A stretch of 64,000 bases of DNA. Source: Jatrophihabitans cynanchi. GTDB lineage: Bacteria > Actinomycetota > Actinomycetes > Mycobacteriales > Jatrophihabitantaceae. Location of the stretch: assembly GCF_027247405.1 (NCBI RefSeq), contig NZ_CP097463.1, forward strand, positions 2,790,001-2,854,000, read 5' to 3'. Every line of letters starts with the position of its first letter. Position 1 is the first letter of the stretch. The translations under genes were made by a program, and so were the position numbers. Positions 18,430 through 26,326 of the stretch are shown here, one piece after another. The notes beneath the pieces were generated by a model that did not search any database, was not told where the DNA came from, and saw only the letters and a program-made list of their open reading frames with translations.

Positions 18430-19239
18430 TCAGCGCAGGCCGGGGTGGCTGCGCGCGACCACCGGCAGCAGCAGCGAACGAGGCGTGAGCTGGGCAAGCA
18501 CCGATGTGGCGCGGTTGGCCAGGCCGGGAATGGCCACCAGCCGGCCCTTGTCCATGGCGTCGACCGCGGTGCGCGCCACCTCGCGCACGTCCACCCAGAG
18601 GAAGCCCGGCAGCGACGACTCCGCCTCACCCGGCTCGAAGCCGGCCGCGGCGCCGAACCCGGTGCGCACCGGGCCCGGGCACAGTGCGGTCGCCGTGACG
18701 CCGCTGCCGCGCAACTCCCCGGCGATGCTCTGCGTGTACACCAGCACGAACGCCTTCGCGGCGCTGTAGGCGGCTTGACCCGGCAGCGGCTGGAACGCCG
18801 CGGTGGACGCGACGTTGAGCAGTGCGCCGCGGCCGCGCTCGAGCATGCCGGGCAGGAACCGGGTGCACAGGTCGGCCACTGCGGCGACGTCCAGCTCGAT
18901 CAGCGCGAGCTCCCGATCCACGTCCGCGGCGTGCACCGGTCCCACCGTGGAGAAGCCGGCGTTGTTCACCAGCGCGACCGGTTCCAGGCCTAGCGCGGCG
19001 ATCCGCCCGGGCAGCGCGGCGCGCTCCGCCGGTGACGTGAGGTCGGCCGGCAGCGCCTCGGCCCGCACGCCGGTCCCGACCAGCTCGGTCGCCAACGCGG
19101 CCAGCTTGTCCGCCGACCTGGCCACCAGCGCGACACCGTGGCCGCGACCGGCGAGCTCGCGGGCGATGGCCGCACCGATCCCGGACGACGCGCCGGTGAC
19201 GACGGCGACCCGGTCCGGTGCAGGTGACGGCAGGCCCAT
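18430..19239 (-). CDS. Short-chain dehydrogenase/reductase
   Basis: A 269-residue SDR with the cofactor site TGASSGIG (about residue 16), NNAG, the catalytic Ser in NVASTAAF and the YSAAK Tyr/Lys pair. The acidic/basic pattern after beta-2 (VARSADKL) favours NADP(H). It is a classical-type dehydrogenase; the substrate is not known. ATG at 19239 follows a -10 box at leaderless spacing. Confidence 0.88.
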   Translation of the reverse strand: MGLPSPAPDRVAVVTGASSGIGAAIARELAGRGHGVALVARSADKLAALATELVGTGVRAEALPADLTSPAERAALPGRIAALGLEPVALVNNAGFSTVGPVHAADVDRELALIELDVAAVADLCTRFLPGMLERGRGALLNVASTAAFQPLPGQAAYSAAKAFVLVYTQSIAGELRGSGVTATALCPGPVRTGFGAAAGFEPGEAESSLPGFLWVDVREVARTAVDAMDKGRLVAIPGLANRATSVLAQLTPRSLLLPVVARSHPGLR

Positions 19240-19245
19240 GCCCTC

Positions 19246-19251
19246 AGCGTA
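19246..19251 (-). promoter_or_regulatory. -10 box of the SDR gene
   Basis: Minus-strand TACGCT, 6 nt before the ATG at 19239. It stands back to back with the mqnC promoter. Confidence 0.5.
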
Positions 19252-19284
19252 GGTGCGCGCGCTCGAGTGCGCAGGGCGACCAAC

Positions 19285-19290
19285 TAGCCT
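19285..19290 (+). promoter_or_regulatory. -10 box of mqnC
   Basis: TAGCCT, 7 nt before the ATG at 19298; leaderless transcript inferred. Confidence 0.55.
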
Positions 19291-19297
19291 GTCCGGT

Positions 19298-20464
19298 ATG
19301 ACGCGCGCGATGGGCCGACTGCTGGACGACGCCGCCGAGGGCGGGCGCATCACCCCGGACGAGGCGCTGCTGCTGTATACCGACGCGCCGCTGCACGCGC
19401 TCGGGCAGGCCGCCGACGTCGTCCGGCGGCGCCGCTACCCGGACAACATCGCGACCTACATCATCGACCGCAACATCAACTACACCAACGTGTGCGTGAC
19501 CGCGTGCAAGTTCTGCGCCTTCTACCGTGCGCCCGGTCACAAGGAGGGTTGGACGCACAGCGACGAGGAGATCCTGCGGCGCTGCGGCGAGGCGGTCGAG
19601 CTGGGCGCCACCCAGATCATGTTGCAGGGCGGGCACTCGCCCGAACTCGGCATCGAGTGGTACGAGCGGATCTTCGCGGCGATCAAGGCGTCCTACCCGC
19701 AGTTGACGCTGCACAGCCTGGGCGCGTCCGAGGTCGTGCACATCGGCCGCACCTCGAACCTGGACCACGCCACGGTGATCGCGCGGCTGCACGCGGCCGG
19801 GCTGGACTCGTTCGCCGGCGCCGGCGCGGAGATCCTCGTCGAGCGGCCGCGTACCGCGATCGCGCCGCTGAAGGAGAAGGGCGAGGTCTGGCTGGACGTC
19901 ATGGCGACCGCGCACGGCCTCGGCGTCGAGTCGACCGCGACGTTCATGATGGGCACCGGCGAGACGAACGCCGAGCGCATCGAGCACCTGCGGATGATCC
20001 GCGACGTGCAGGACCGCACCGGCGGGTTCCGCTCGTTCATCCCGTGGACGTACCAGCCGGAGAACAACCACCTCAAGGGGCGCACCCAGGCGACCAGCCT
20101 GGAGTACCTGCGCATGGTGGCCGTGGCCCGGCTGTTCTTCGACAACGTCAACCACCTGCAGGGTTCGTGGCTGACGACGGGCAAGGACATCGGCCAGCTG
20201 ACCCTGCACTACGGCGCGGACGATCTCGGTTCGGTGATGCTGGAGGAGAACGTGGTGTCCTCGGCGGGCGCCCGGCATCGGTCCAACCGCACCGAGCTGA
20301 TCGAGCTGATCCGCGGCGCCGGCCGGATCCCGGCCCAGCGCGACACGCTGTACCGGCACCTCGCGGTGCACCGCGACCCGGCCGAGGACCCGGTCGACGA
20401 TCGCGTTCACTCGCACGTCAGCTCGACGGCGCTCAACCTGGTGCCGGTGGCTGCCGCGGGCTGA
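19298..20464 (+). CDS. mqnC: Cyclic dehypoxanthinyl futalosine synthase MqnC
   Basis: A 388-residue radical SAM enzyme with the cluster motif C66-VTA-C70-KF-C73, DRNINYTNVC, LQGGHSPELGIEWYE, FMMGTGETNAERIEH and FIPWTYQPENNHL, all typical of MqnC. It cyclises dehypoxanthine futalosine. MqnB, which produces that substrate, and MqnD are not encoded in the window. The frame is open 45 bp upstream, but the ATG at 19298 is set by the promoter spacing. Confidence 0.95.
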   Translation: MTRAMGRLLDDAAEGGRITPDEALLLYTDAPLHALGQAADVVRRRRYPDNIATYIIDRNINYTNVCVTACKFCAFYRAPGHKEGWTHSDEEILRRCGEAVELGATQIMLQGGHSPELGIEWYERIFAAIKASYPQLTLHSLGASEVVHIGRTSNLDHATVIARLHAAGLDSFAGAGAEILVERPRTAIAPLKEKGEVWLDVMATAHGLGVESTATFMMGTGETNAERIEHLRMIRDVQDRTGGFRSFIPWTYQPENNHLKGRTQATSLEYLRMVAVARLFFDNVNHLQGSWLTTGKDIGQLTLHYGADDLGSVMLEENVVSSAGARHRSNRTELIELIRGAGRIPAQRDTLYRHLAVHRDPAEDPVDDRVHSHVSSTALNLVPVAAAG

Positions 20465-20478
20465 GCGCCTCCGGCGGT

Positions 20479-20484
20479 TACGCT
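20479..20484 (+). promoter_or_regulatory. -10 box of the transporter gene at 20492
   Basis: TACGCT, 7 nt before the GTG start; leaderless spacing. Confidence 0.5.
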
Positions 20485-20491
20485 CGCGTTC

Positions 20492-21379
20492 GTGTCGTCC
20501 ATCCCGCTCGCCATCGGTCTCGGGGTCGCGTCGGCGGTGGTGTACGGCACGTCCATCGTGGTGCAGCACGGGGCCATGCACGTCGGCGAGGAGGATGCGC
20601 GCGGGCTGCTGCGCGCGATGCGCAACCCGCGCTGGCTGATGGCGGTGGGCGGCGACTTGATCGGCTTCCTGCTGCAGATCGGCGCGCTGACGGCGGGACC
20701 GGTGGTGCTGGTCCAGCCTCTCGTCGTGCTCATGCTGCCGGTGTCGCTGATCGTCACCTTCCTGATGGGTGGCCCCCGGCCGCGTCCGGGCGACTACCTC
20801 GGCAGCGCCGGCGTGGTGGGTGGCCTCGCGGTGTTCCTGATGCTGATCGGGACGCCGGGCGAAGGTCACGTGCCCCGCCCGGAACGGGTGGGCTTCTTCG
20901 TCGCCCTCGTGCTGCTCTTCGGCCTGGCCTGCTGCATGTCGGTGCTGGGGAAGCGGGCGATGATCCGTGGCGCGGTCTACGGCGCGATCGCGGGGATGTA
21001 CTTCGGCACGCTCGGCGTGCTGGTCGACGCCTCGTCGGCCCGGGTCTCGGACGCCGGCTGGCACGGCCTGGTGGCCACGCCACGCGGGCTCGTCCTGCTC
21101 ATCGGCATCGCGCTGCTCGGCATCGGGGGTATCACGCTGACCCAGGTCTCCTTCCAGGTCGGTGCGCTGTCGGCGACGCTGCCGGCGAACCTGTCCGCGG
21201 ACCCGCTGACGGCGGTGCTGCTCGGCGCCGTGCTGCTGCGCGAGCACATCCCGATCGGGCCGTGGCACCTGCTCGGCTACTCGCTGTGCCTGGTCGCGGT
21301 GGTCGCGGGCGCGATCCGGCTGGCGGAACCGGCGACCGTGGTCGCGCCGGACACCCGGGCGGGCGCGGCACCGGCCTAG
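20492..21379 (+). CDS. DMT-superfamily transporter, NIPA/EamA-like
   Basis: The 295-residue protein shows about nine hydrophobic helices and the EamA/NIPA-like patterns GVASAVVYGTSIVVQHGA at the N-terminus and QVGALSATLPANLSADPLTA in the second repeat. Such proteins move small metabolites or Mg2+; the family does not predict which. It lies between mqnC and menG but has its own promoter. Confidence 0.8.
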   Translation: MSSIPLAIGLGVASAVVYGTSIVVQHGAMHVGEEDARGLLRAMRNPRWLMAVGGDLIGFLLQIGALTAGPVVLVQPLVVLMLPVSLIVTFLMGGPRPRPGDYLGSAGVVGGLAVFLMLIGTPGEGHVPRPERVGFFVALVLLFGLACCMSVLGKRAMIRGAVYGAIAGMYFGTLGVLVDASSARVSDAGWHGLVATPRGLVLLIGIALLGIGGITLTQVSFQVGALSATLPANLSADPLTAVLLGAVLLREHIPIGPWHLLGYSLCLVAVVAGAIRLAEPATVVAPDTRAGAAPA

Positions 21380-21392
21380 CCTTGCGGGCGTC

Positions 21393-21487
21393 CCGCTTCC
21401 CCCCTCCAGTTACCAGAATCCGGCCCCGGATTTCGTAATCCGGTGGGGGAAGCGGGTGCGGTTTCGTCGCCGGGTGGGGGAAGCGGG
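21393..21487. repeat. GGGGGAAGCGG repeat element, locus 1
   Basis: This part of the 321-bp gap before menG has CCCGCTTCCCCC (from 21392) facing GGGGGAAGCGGG (to 21456), a 12-bp inverted repeat with an AATCCGG/CCGGATT hairpin inside, and a further GGGGGAAGCGGG copy to 21487. The 22 bases 21393-21414, read on the minus strand, are identical to 51898-51919, 30 kb away. The rest of the gap (21488-21690) shows no gene I can support. Confidence 0.8.
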
Positions 21488-21700
21488 CGACTGCAGCGAG
21501 CAACGCTGGCCGCGGGCAGGCCGGGGGACGTTCCGGATCGACGACCGGGGCGGACCTCGGCAGATCGGCGCGGACGCCGCATCGCGAACCAGTCCGCCCG
21601 TCCTGGTCGCCTGCTTCGGTGCCGCGAACGCATTGGCGCACCCGGCGCGTTCCGGGTCCGGCACAATGGCCCACAGAGGACACGGTTACGGAGCGACGAG

Positions 21701-22399
21701 TTGAGCAGAGCCACCCTGGACAAGGACCCGCACGAGGTCGCGGCCATGTTCGACGGTGTCGCGTGCCGCTATGACCTGGCCAACACGGTCCTCTCGCTGG
21801 GGCTGGATCGCCGGTGGCGCAAGCGCACCCGGCAATGCCTGGAACTGCAGCCGGGGCAGCGGGTGCTCGACCTGGCCGCGGGAACCGGCGTGTCGACGGC
21901 CGAACTGCAGCGCTCAGGAGCAGACGCCGTCGCCTGTGACTTCTCCCTCGGTATGCTGCGCGCCGGCCGCGTCCACAAGCAGCGGCGTCACGTGCAGTTC
22001 GTGGCCGGTGACGCCACGCGGTTGCCGTTCGCCGACGGCGCCTTCGATGCGGCGACGATCAGCTTCGGGCTGCGCAACATCGTCGACGTCGGCTCCGCGC
22101 TGCTGGAGATGGCGCGTGTCGTACGCCCCGGCGGGCGGCTGGTGGTGTGCGAGTTCAGCCGGCCGGTGTGGCGCCCGCTGCGTGTGGTGTACCTGAACTA
22201 CCTGATGCGCCTGCTGCCGTGGATCGCCCGCAAGGTCGCGTCCAATCCCGACGCCTACGTGTACCTGGCCGAGTCGATCCGGGCCTGGCCCGGGCAGGCC
22301 GAACTGGCGCGCACGATCGCGGCTGCGGGCTGGACCGACGTCCGGTACCGGAACCTCACCTTCGGCGTCGTCGCGCTACACCTGGCCGAACGTGGCTGA
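21701..22399 (+). CDS. menG: Demethylmenaquinone methyltransferase MenG/UbiE
   Basis: A 232-residue class I methyltransferase with the UbiE signatures [21 protein letters not shown] (start), [15 protein letters not shown] (SAM site), [21 protein letters not shown] and [17 protein letters not shown]. It makes menaquinone from demethylmenaquinol, the last step of the pathway begun by mqnA. The TTG start at 21701 has GGAG six bases upstream and gives the family N-terminus; the longer open frame upstream runs through repeats. Confidence 0.92.
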   Translation: MSRATLDKDPHEVAAMFDGVACRYDLANTVLSLGLDRRWRKRTRQCLELQPGQRVLDLAAGTGVSTAELQRSGADAVACDFSLGMLRAGRVHKQRRHVQFVAGDATRLPFADGAFDAATISFGLRNIVDVGSALLEMARVVRPGGRLVVCEFSRPVWRPLRVVYLNYLMRLLPWIARKVASNPDAYVYLAESIRAWPGQAELARTIAAAGWTDVRYRNLTFGVVALHLAERG

Positions 22400-22482
22400 C
22401 GGGTGTTGCGCGCATCGGACATCTCACTAGCGTGAGAGGTGCGGCCGACCGGACGCGCGAAGGCGATCTCGAGGGAGCAACG

Positions 22483-22737
22483 ATGAGCACGGACGACGAG
22501 ACGATCACGGGCGACGGCGGTGCGGACGGCGCGGCCGACAGCGGCGCCGACGGCGGTGGCGCCGACAGCGGGGACAGCGGCGCGGACGGCGGCGCCGACA
22601 GTGGCGCCGACAGCGGGGACAGCGGCGCGGACGGCGGCGCCGACGGCGGTGCCGACAGTGGCGCCGATAGTGGCGCCGACAGTGGGGACAGCGGCGCGGA
22701 CGGCGGCGCCGACGGCGGATCGGACTCGAACGCGTAA
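22483..22737 (+). CDS. 84-residue Asp/Gly/Ala/Ser repeat protein
   Basis: After a ten-residue N-terminus (MSTDDETITG) the rest is almost only Asp, Gly, Ala and Ser in repeats such as GADSGADSGDSGADGG, ending SDSNA. It is extremely acidic, with no hydrophobic segment. The frame is supported by a strong Shine-Dalgarno sequence GAGGGAG five bases before the ATG, and the stop lies three bases before the GTG of the cupin oxygenase gene, so the two are translated together. A substrate or precursor role for the oxygenase is my inference. The repetitive DNA keeps other frames open too. Confidence 0.7.
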   Translation: MSTDDETITGDGGADGAADSGADGGGADSGDSGADGGADSGADSGDSGADGGADGGADSGADSGADSGDSGADGGADGGSDSNA

Positions 22738-22740
22738 CCC

Positions 22741-23967
22741 GTGAGCTCAGCTGTGGCCGCGGGCGGTGCGGCGCTGCGGCGCTGCATCGCCTGCGCTCCG
22801 GCCGTCTTCGCCGCCGAGCACTGGGGGCGAAACCCGCTGCTCACGCGGGCGGCGGAGCTGAGCGGTCCGTTCACCGACCTGCTCGACGCGGCGGCCGTCG
22901 ACGAACTGGTGTCGGCACGCGGGTTGCGTACGCCGTTCCTGCGCATGGCGAAGGACGGCACGGTGCTGCCCGGGTCGGCGTTCACCCGCGGCGGCGGCGC
23001 CGGTGCCGCGATCGGCGATCAGGCCGCCGACGACCGGGTGCTCGCCGCGATCGACGACGGCGCGACGCTCGTGCTGCAGGCGCTGCACCGCACCTGGCCG
23101 CCGCTGGTCGACTTCGGCACGCGGCTGGCTGCCGAGCTGGGCCACCCCGTGCAGATCAACGCCTACATCACCCCGCCGCAGAACACCGGGTTCGCGCCGC
23201 ACTATGACGTGCACGACGTCTTCGTGCTGCAGGTGTCCGGCGGCAAGCGCTGGGTCATCCACGAACCGGTGATCGTCGACCCGCTGGCCGACCAGCCGTG
23301 GGAGAAGCGGCGGCCGGCCGTCGCCGCGCGCGCCGCCGAGCCGCCGCTGATCGACACCGTGCTCGCGCCCGGCGACGCCCTGTACCTGCCGCGCGGCACG
23401 GTGCATGCGGCCGCGGCGACCGGGCAGACGTCGATCCATCTGACGGTGGGCATCCACCCGGTCACGCGCTATCACCTCGTTCGCCAGTTGCTCGAGGGCG
23501 CGCAGCACGATCCGGCGCTGCGCGCGTCGCTCCCGATCGCGAGCGACCTCGCCGACCCGGCGGTGCTCGCGCCGCACCTCGCCGACACCGTCGCGGCCCT
23601 GCACGCGTACCTCGATCGCGCCGATGCGGGCGAGCTCGCCGCGGGGATCGGCCGCTTGCTCATGCGCCAGACCCGTCCGGAGCCGCTCGGCCCGCTCGCC
23701 CAGCTCGCAGCCGTGGAAACGCTCACCGCAACGACCTCGCTGCGATTGCGCACCGGGGTCCGCGTCCAGCTGGTCGCGGGTGCCGACGAGCTGGCGCTGC
23801 GGCTGCTCGACCGGACGATCGAGCTGGCCGCCACCGACGATCGCGCGGTGAAGACGCTGCTCGCCGGGGCGCCGTTCGTCCCCGCCGACCTGCCCGGGCT
23901 CGATGCGGAGGGACAGTTGGCGCTCGCGCGGCAACTGCTGCGTGCCGGGGTCATCGTCCCGGTGTGA
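22741..23967 (+). CDS. JmjC/cupin-4 type Fe(II)/2-oxoglutarate oxygenase-like protein
   Basis: A 408-residue protein of the cupin_4 (ROX/YcfD, NO66-like) family. PHYDVHDVFVLQVSGGKRWVIHEP supplies the metal His-x-Asp and the fold core; LPRGTVHAA supplies the distal His. The winged C-terminal region (about residues 250-408) is helical as in ribosomal oxygenases. Family members hydroxylate protein side chains (Arg of L16, His of ribosomal proteins). It starts three bases after the Asp/Gly repeat protein and is followed by a ferredoxin-like gene, so modification of that protein is possible. Its stop codon is included in a 19-bp repeat. Confidence 0.88.
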   Translation: MSSAVAAGGAALRRCIACAPAVFAAEHWGRNPLLTRAAELSGPFTDLLDAAAVDELVSARGLRTPFLRMAKDGTVLPGSAFTRGGGAGAAIGDQAADDRVLAAIDDGATLVLQALHRTWPPLVDFGTRLAAELGHPVQINAYITPPQNTGFAPHYDVHDVFVLQVSGGKRWVIHEPVIVDPLADQPWEKRRPAVAARAAEPPLIDTVLAPGDALYLPRGTVHAAAATGQTSIHLTVGIHPVTRYHLVRQLLEGAQHDPALRASLPIASDLADPAVLAPHLADTVAALHAYLDRADAGELAAGIGRLLMRQTRPEPLGPLAQLAAVETLTATTSLRLRTGVRVQLVAGADELALRLLDRTIELAATDDRAVKTLLAGAPFVPADLPGLDAEGQLALARQLLRAGVIVPV

Positions 23968-24017
23968 GCCAGGGACGCCGGTGTGAGCCAGGGACGCCGG
24001 TGTGAGCCAGGGACGCC
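23961..24017 (+). repeat. 19-bp tandem repeat, three units, over the oxygenase stop
   Basis: Unit GGTGTGAGCCAGGGACGCC is repeated three times exactly. The first copy holds the TGA stop of the cupin gene. Confidence 0.95.
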
Positions 24018-24040
24018 GTCCCGCGTGAGAAGGTGCTGCG

Positions 24041-24967
24041 GTGACCGAACCGCAGGCGCCGCACCAGTCCCACCCGCATCCGCGGGAGTCGCTCGCCCGC
24101 TGCGCGCTTCGTGCGCAGCTGCGCGGGGACACCATGCTGGGCACCGCGTTCCCGGCGGCGCGGCTGCTGCTCATCGAGCAGCCCGGACCCTGGGGGCGCG
24201 ACGGGCTGCGCACCTCGCACTTCGACGGGGACACCGCGCTGGCACTGGAGCGGCGCGCGTCGGCCGCGGGGATCCGCGTGCAGGCGATCCGCGGCCCCGG
24301 ACGCACGGCGCGCGGTGCGCGGCGGCGGTGGGCGCTGGTCGACACCAGGATCGGTCGCGAGTCGTTGCGCTGGGGCAGCTTCGACCGGGACGCTGACCTG
24401 CTGGAGCTGCCGCTGGACGGCTCGACCGGCATTGCCGACGAGGCGCCGTTGTACCTGGTGTGCGCGCACAGCAAGCACGACACCTGTTGCGCGCTGCGCG
24501 GCCGGCCGGTCGCCGCGGCGATCGAGAGCGTGCGGCCGGGGCGGGTGTTCGAGTGCAGCCACCTGGGCGGGGACCGGTTCGCCGCCAACGTCCTGGTGCT
24601 GCCTGCCGGCCTGCTGTACGGCCGGGTGCTGCCCTTCGCGGCGGCCGAGTTCGTCGCGGCGGCCGAGGCGGACGAAGTGGTCGGTGCGCTGCTGCGCGGC
24701 CGTGTCGGGCTGCCGTCGGCCGCGCAGGCAGCGCTCGCCTTCGCCTACGAGCACCTCGCGCTGCGCCGGCGTACCGACCTGCAGGTGCGCTCGACGTCCC
24801 CGGTGAACGGCGGGGTGTCGGTGGTGCGCATTGCCGGGCCGCACGGCCTGCTGGACGTGTCGGTGCGGGTGGACACGGTCGCCGCGACCGGGCTCACCTG
24901 CGCGAACCCGCGACCGAACCAGTACCTCAGCTACCGGCCGCTGTCCGTCGTCCCGGTCGAGGAGTGA
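24041..24967 (+). CDS. Sucrase/ferredoxin-like family protein
   Basis: A 308-residue protein of the Suc_Fer-like family, which has a thioredoxin-like [2Fe-2S] ferredoxin fold. VCAHSKHDTCCALRGRPVAAA holds three cysteines, FECSHLGGDRFAANVLVLP the fourth, and YGRV follows. The redox role is known for the fold, not for the family. It sits 73 bp after the cupin oxygenase across the 19-bp repeats and may supply electrons or iron to it; this is inferred only from position. GTG start is used. Confidence 0.85.
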   Translation: MTEPQAPHQSHPHPRESLARCALRAQLRGDTMLGTAFPAARLLLIEQPGPWGRDGLRTSHFDGDTALALERRASAAGIRVQAIRGPGRTARGARRRWALVDTRIGRESLRWGSFDRDADLLELPLDGSTGIADEAPLYLVCAHSKHDTCCALRGRPVAAAIESVRPGRVFECSHLGGDRFAANVLVLPAGLLYGRVLPFAAAEFVAAAEADEVVGALLRGRVGLPSAAQAALAFAYEHLALRRRTDLQVRSTSPVNGGVSVVRIAGPHGLLDVSVRVDTVAATGLTCANPRPNQYLSYRPLSVVPVEE

Positions 24968-25007
24968 ACCCGCCGCATCGGGGCGGTGCGGTGTGCACGG
25001 CTGCGCG

Positions 25008-25148
25008 TCAGCGGGCGCGGTCGGTCCGGATCCGCAAGGTGGCGATGAACGTGGCCAGCAGCTCGTAGTGCCCGACCAGGAGCACGAACTCGATCGCCTG
25101 TTGCCCGTCGAGGTGCGTCCGCATCGCCTGCCACGACGCGTCGTCCAG
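25008..25148 (-). pseudogene. Remnant of a carboxymuconolactone decarboxylase-like gene
   Basis: In the third minus-strand frame a stretch starting LDDASWQAMRTHLDGQQ, then FVLLVGHYELLATF, up to a stop at 25008 matches the C-terminus of AhpD/CMD-like proteins. No CMD N-terminus, including the CXXC part, exists upstream; instead an SDR fragment joins it in another frame. A deletion fusing two genes is the simplest reading. Confidence 0.6.
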
Positions 25149-25158
25149 ATCCTGCCGC

Positions 25159-25626
25159 GCCGAACTTGCTCGCGCTGCAGGCCGCGTGCCACGGCAGGGC
25201 GACGAGCGCCGCGGCGGACGCCACGTTCACCAGGTGACCGCCCCGGCCGGCCGCGATCATCGGCGGCACGAACGCCTCGATCACCTGGATCGGTCCCATC
25301 AGGTTGACGTCCACCATCGCCTGCCAGTGCGCGTGCTCCAGGTTCTCGACCGTGCCCCACGCGGACACGCCGGCGATGTTCATGACCACGTCGAGCGCGT
25401 CGACCTGCGCGTGTACCGAGGCGCCGAGTGCTCGTACCTGTTCCAGGTCGCTGATGTCGGCGGGCTCGGCCAGCCGCACCGCGCACCCGGCCCGCCGGAG
25501 TTCGTTCGCCGCCCGAGCCAGTGCGCCGGAGGCGACGTCGGTGAGGAACAGTTCGGCACCGTGCCAGCCGGCGAGCGCCGCGGTCGCGCGGCCGATCCCG
25601 CTCGCCGCGCCGGTGATCAGGGACAC
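25159..25626 (-). pseudogene. Truncated short-chain dehydrogenase
   Basis: About 155 codons read as an SDR: LITGAASGIGRATA, DVVMNIAGVSAWG, NVASAAALVALPWHA and SASKFG, i.e. cofactor site, NAG-type motif, Ser and Lys. The Tyr of YxxxK is Cys (CSASK). Directly after SASKFG homology ends and the frame runs into unrelated residues. The missing C-terminal third would carry the substrate-binding region, so the product is not expected to work. Confidence 0.75.
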
Positions 25627-25654
25627 TCGAGCCGCGTCCGGCTGCCCAGCCCCG

Positions 25655-25724
25655 CCGAGTGGCGACCCAGGGCGCCCAGTGGCGAGGAAATGCCCGCCAC
25701 TGGGCGGTCCAGGTCGCCACTCGG
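25655..25724. repeat. Nested inverted repeat, GAGTGGCG type, copy 2
   Basis: Outer arms CCGAGTGGCGACC (25655-25667) and GGTCGCCACTCGG (25712-25724) are a perfect 13-bp pair; inner arms CGCCCAGTGGCG (25673-25684) and CGCCACTGGGCG (25695-25706) a perfect 12-bp pair. It lies 7 bp after the ppa stop and likely ends that transcript. Same plan and arm cores as 6016-6087. Confidence 0.85.
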
Positions 25725-25731
25725 CGCCTTC

Positions 25732-26235
25732 TCAGTGCGCGATGACGCCCGGGTTGTCGATCAGCCGCTGGCGCGACGCGACGATCTCGGCCTCGGCCTC
25801 GGTGCGCCCGACCCAGGCCGCGCCCTCGACGCTCTTGCCCGGCTCGAGGTCCTTGTAGACCTCGAAGAAGTGCTGGATCTCCAGCCGGTCGAACTCGGGC
25901 ACGTGATGGATGTCGCGCAGGTGCTCCAGCCGCGGGTCGGTCGACGGGACGGCAAGGATCTTGTCGTCGCCGCCCTTCTCGTCCGTCATCCGGAACATGC
26001 CGATGGCCCGGCACCGCACCAGCACGCCCGGGTAGAGCGGGTCGCCGTGCAGGATCACCAGCGAGTCCAGCGGGTCCCCGTCCGCTCCGAGGGTCTCCTC
26101 GATGTAGCCGTAGTCCGCGGGGTACTGGGTGGACGTGAACAGCGTGCGGTCCAGGCGCATACGACCGGTCGCGTGGTCCACCTCATACTTGTTGCGGCTG
26201 CCGCGGGGGATCTCGATGAGGACGTCGAATTCCAC
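25732..26235 (-). CDS. ppa: Inorganic pyrophosphatase (family I)
   Basis: A 167-residue soluble pyrophosphatase. [19 protein letters not shown] starts the fold; [23 protein letters not shown] holds the Mg-binding Asp cluster (D-x-DPLD); [23 protein letters not shown] closes it. It hydrolyses PPi in the cytoplasm and so drives synthetic reactions. The GTG at 26235 is the last start before the conserved N-terminus; the open frame upstream has no homology. Divergent from dacB. Confidence 0.94.
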   Translation of the reverse strand: MEFDVLIEIPRGSRNKYEVDHATGRMRLDRTLFTSTQYPADYGYIEETLGADGDPLDSLVILHGDPLYPGVLVRCRAIGMFRMTDEKGGDDKILAVPSTDPRLEHLRDIHHVPEFDRLEIQHFFEVYKDLEPGKSVEGAAWVGRTEAEAEIVASRQRLIDNPGVIAH

Positions 26236-26312
26236 TTCGCTCAGGTTCCTCTCGCCGATGACGGGCACGCACGGCGCCGGCCGGACTCGGCCGGCCACGG
26301 CGCGCCGAGCAT

Positions 26313-26318
26313 TAGTGT
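26313..26318 (+). promoter_or_regulatory. -10 box of dacB
   Basis: TAGTGT, 8 nt before the ATG at 26327. Confidence 0.45.
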
Positions 26319-26326
26319 GGCCCATC

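Noticed and set aside
22356-22985. A minus-strand Ser/Ala/Pro-Leu repeat frame opposite the Asp/Gly protein
   Set aside because: The repeat DNA keeps several frames open. Only the plus-strand frame has a strong ribosome site and a stop next to the oxygenase start.
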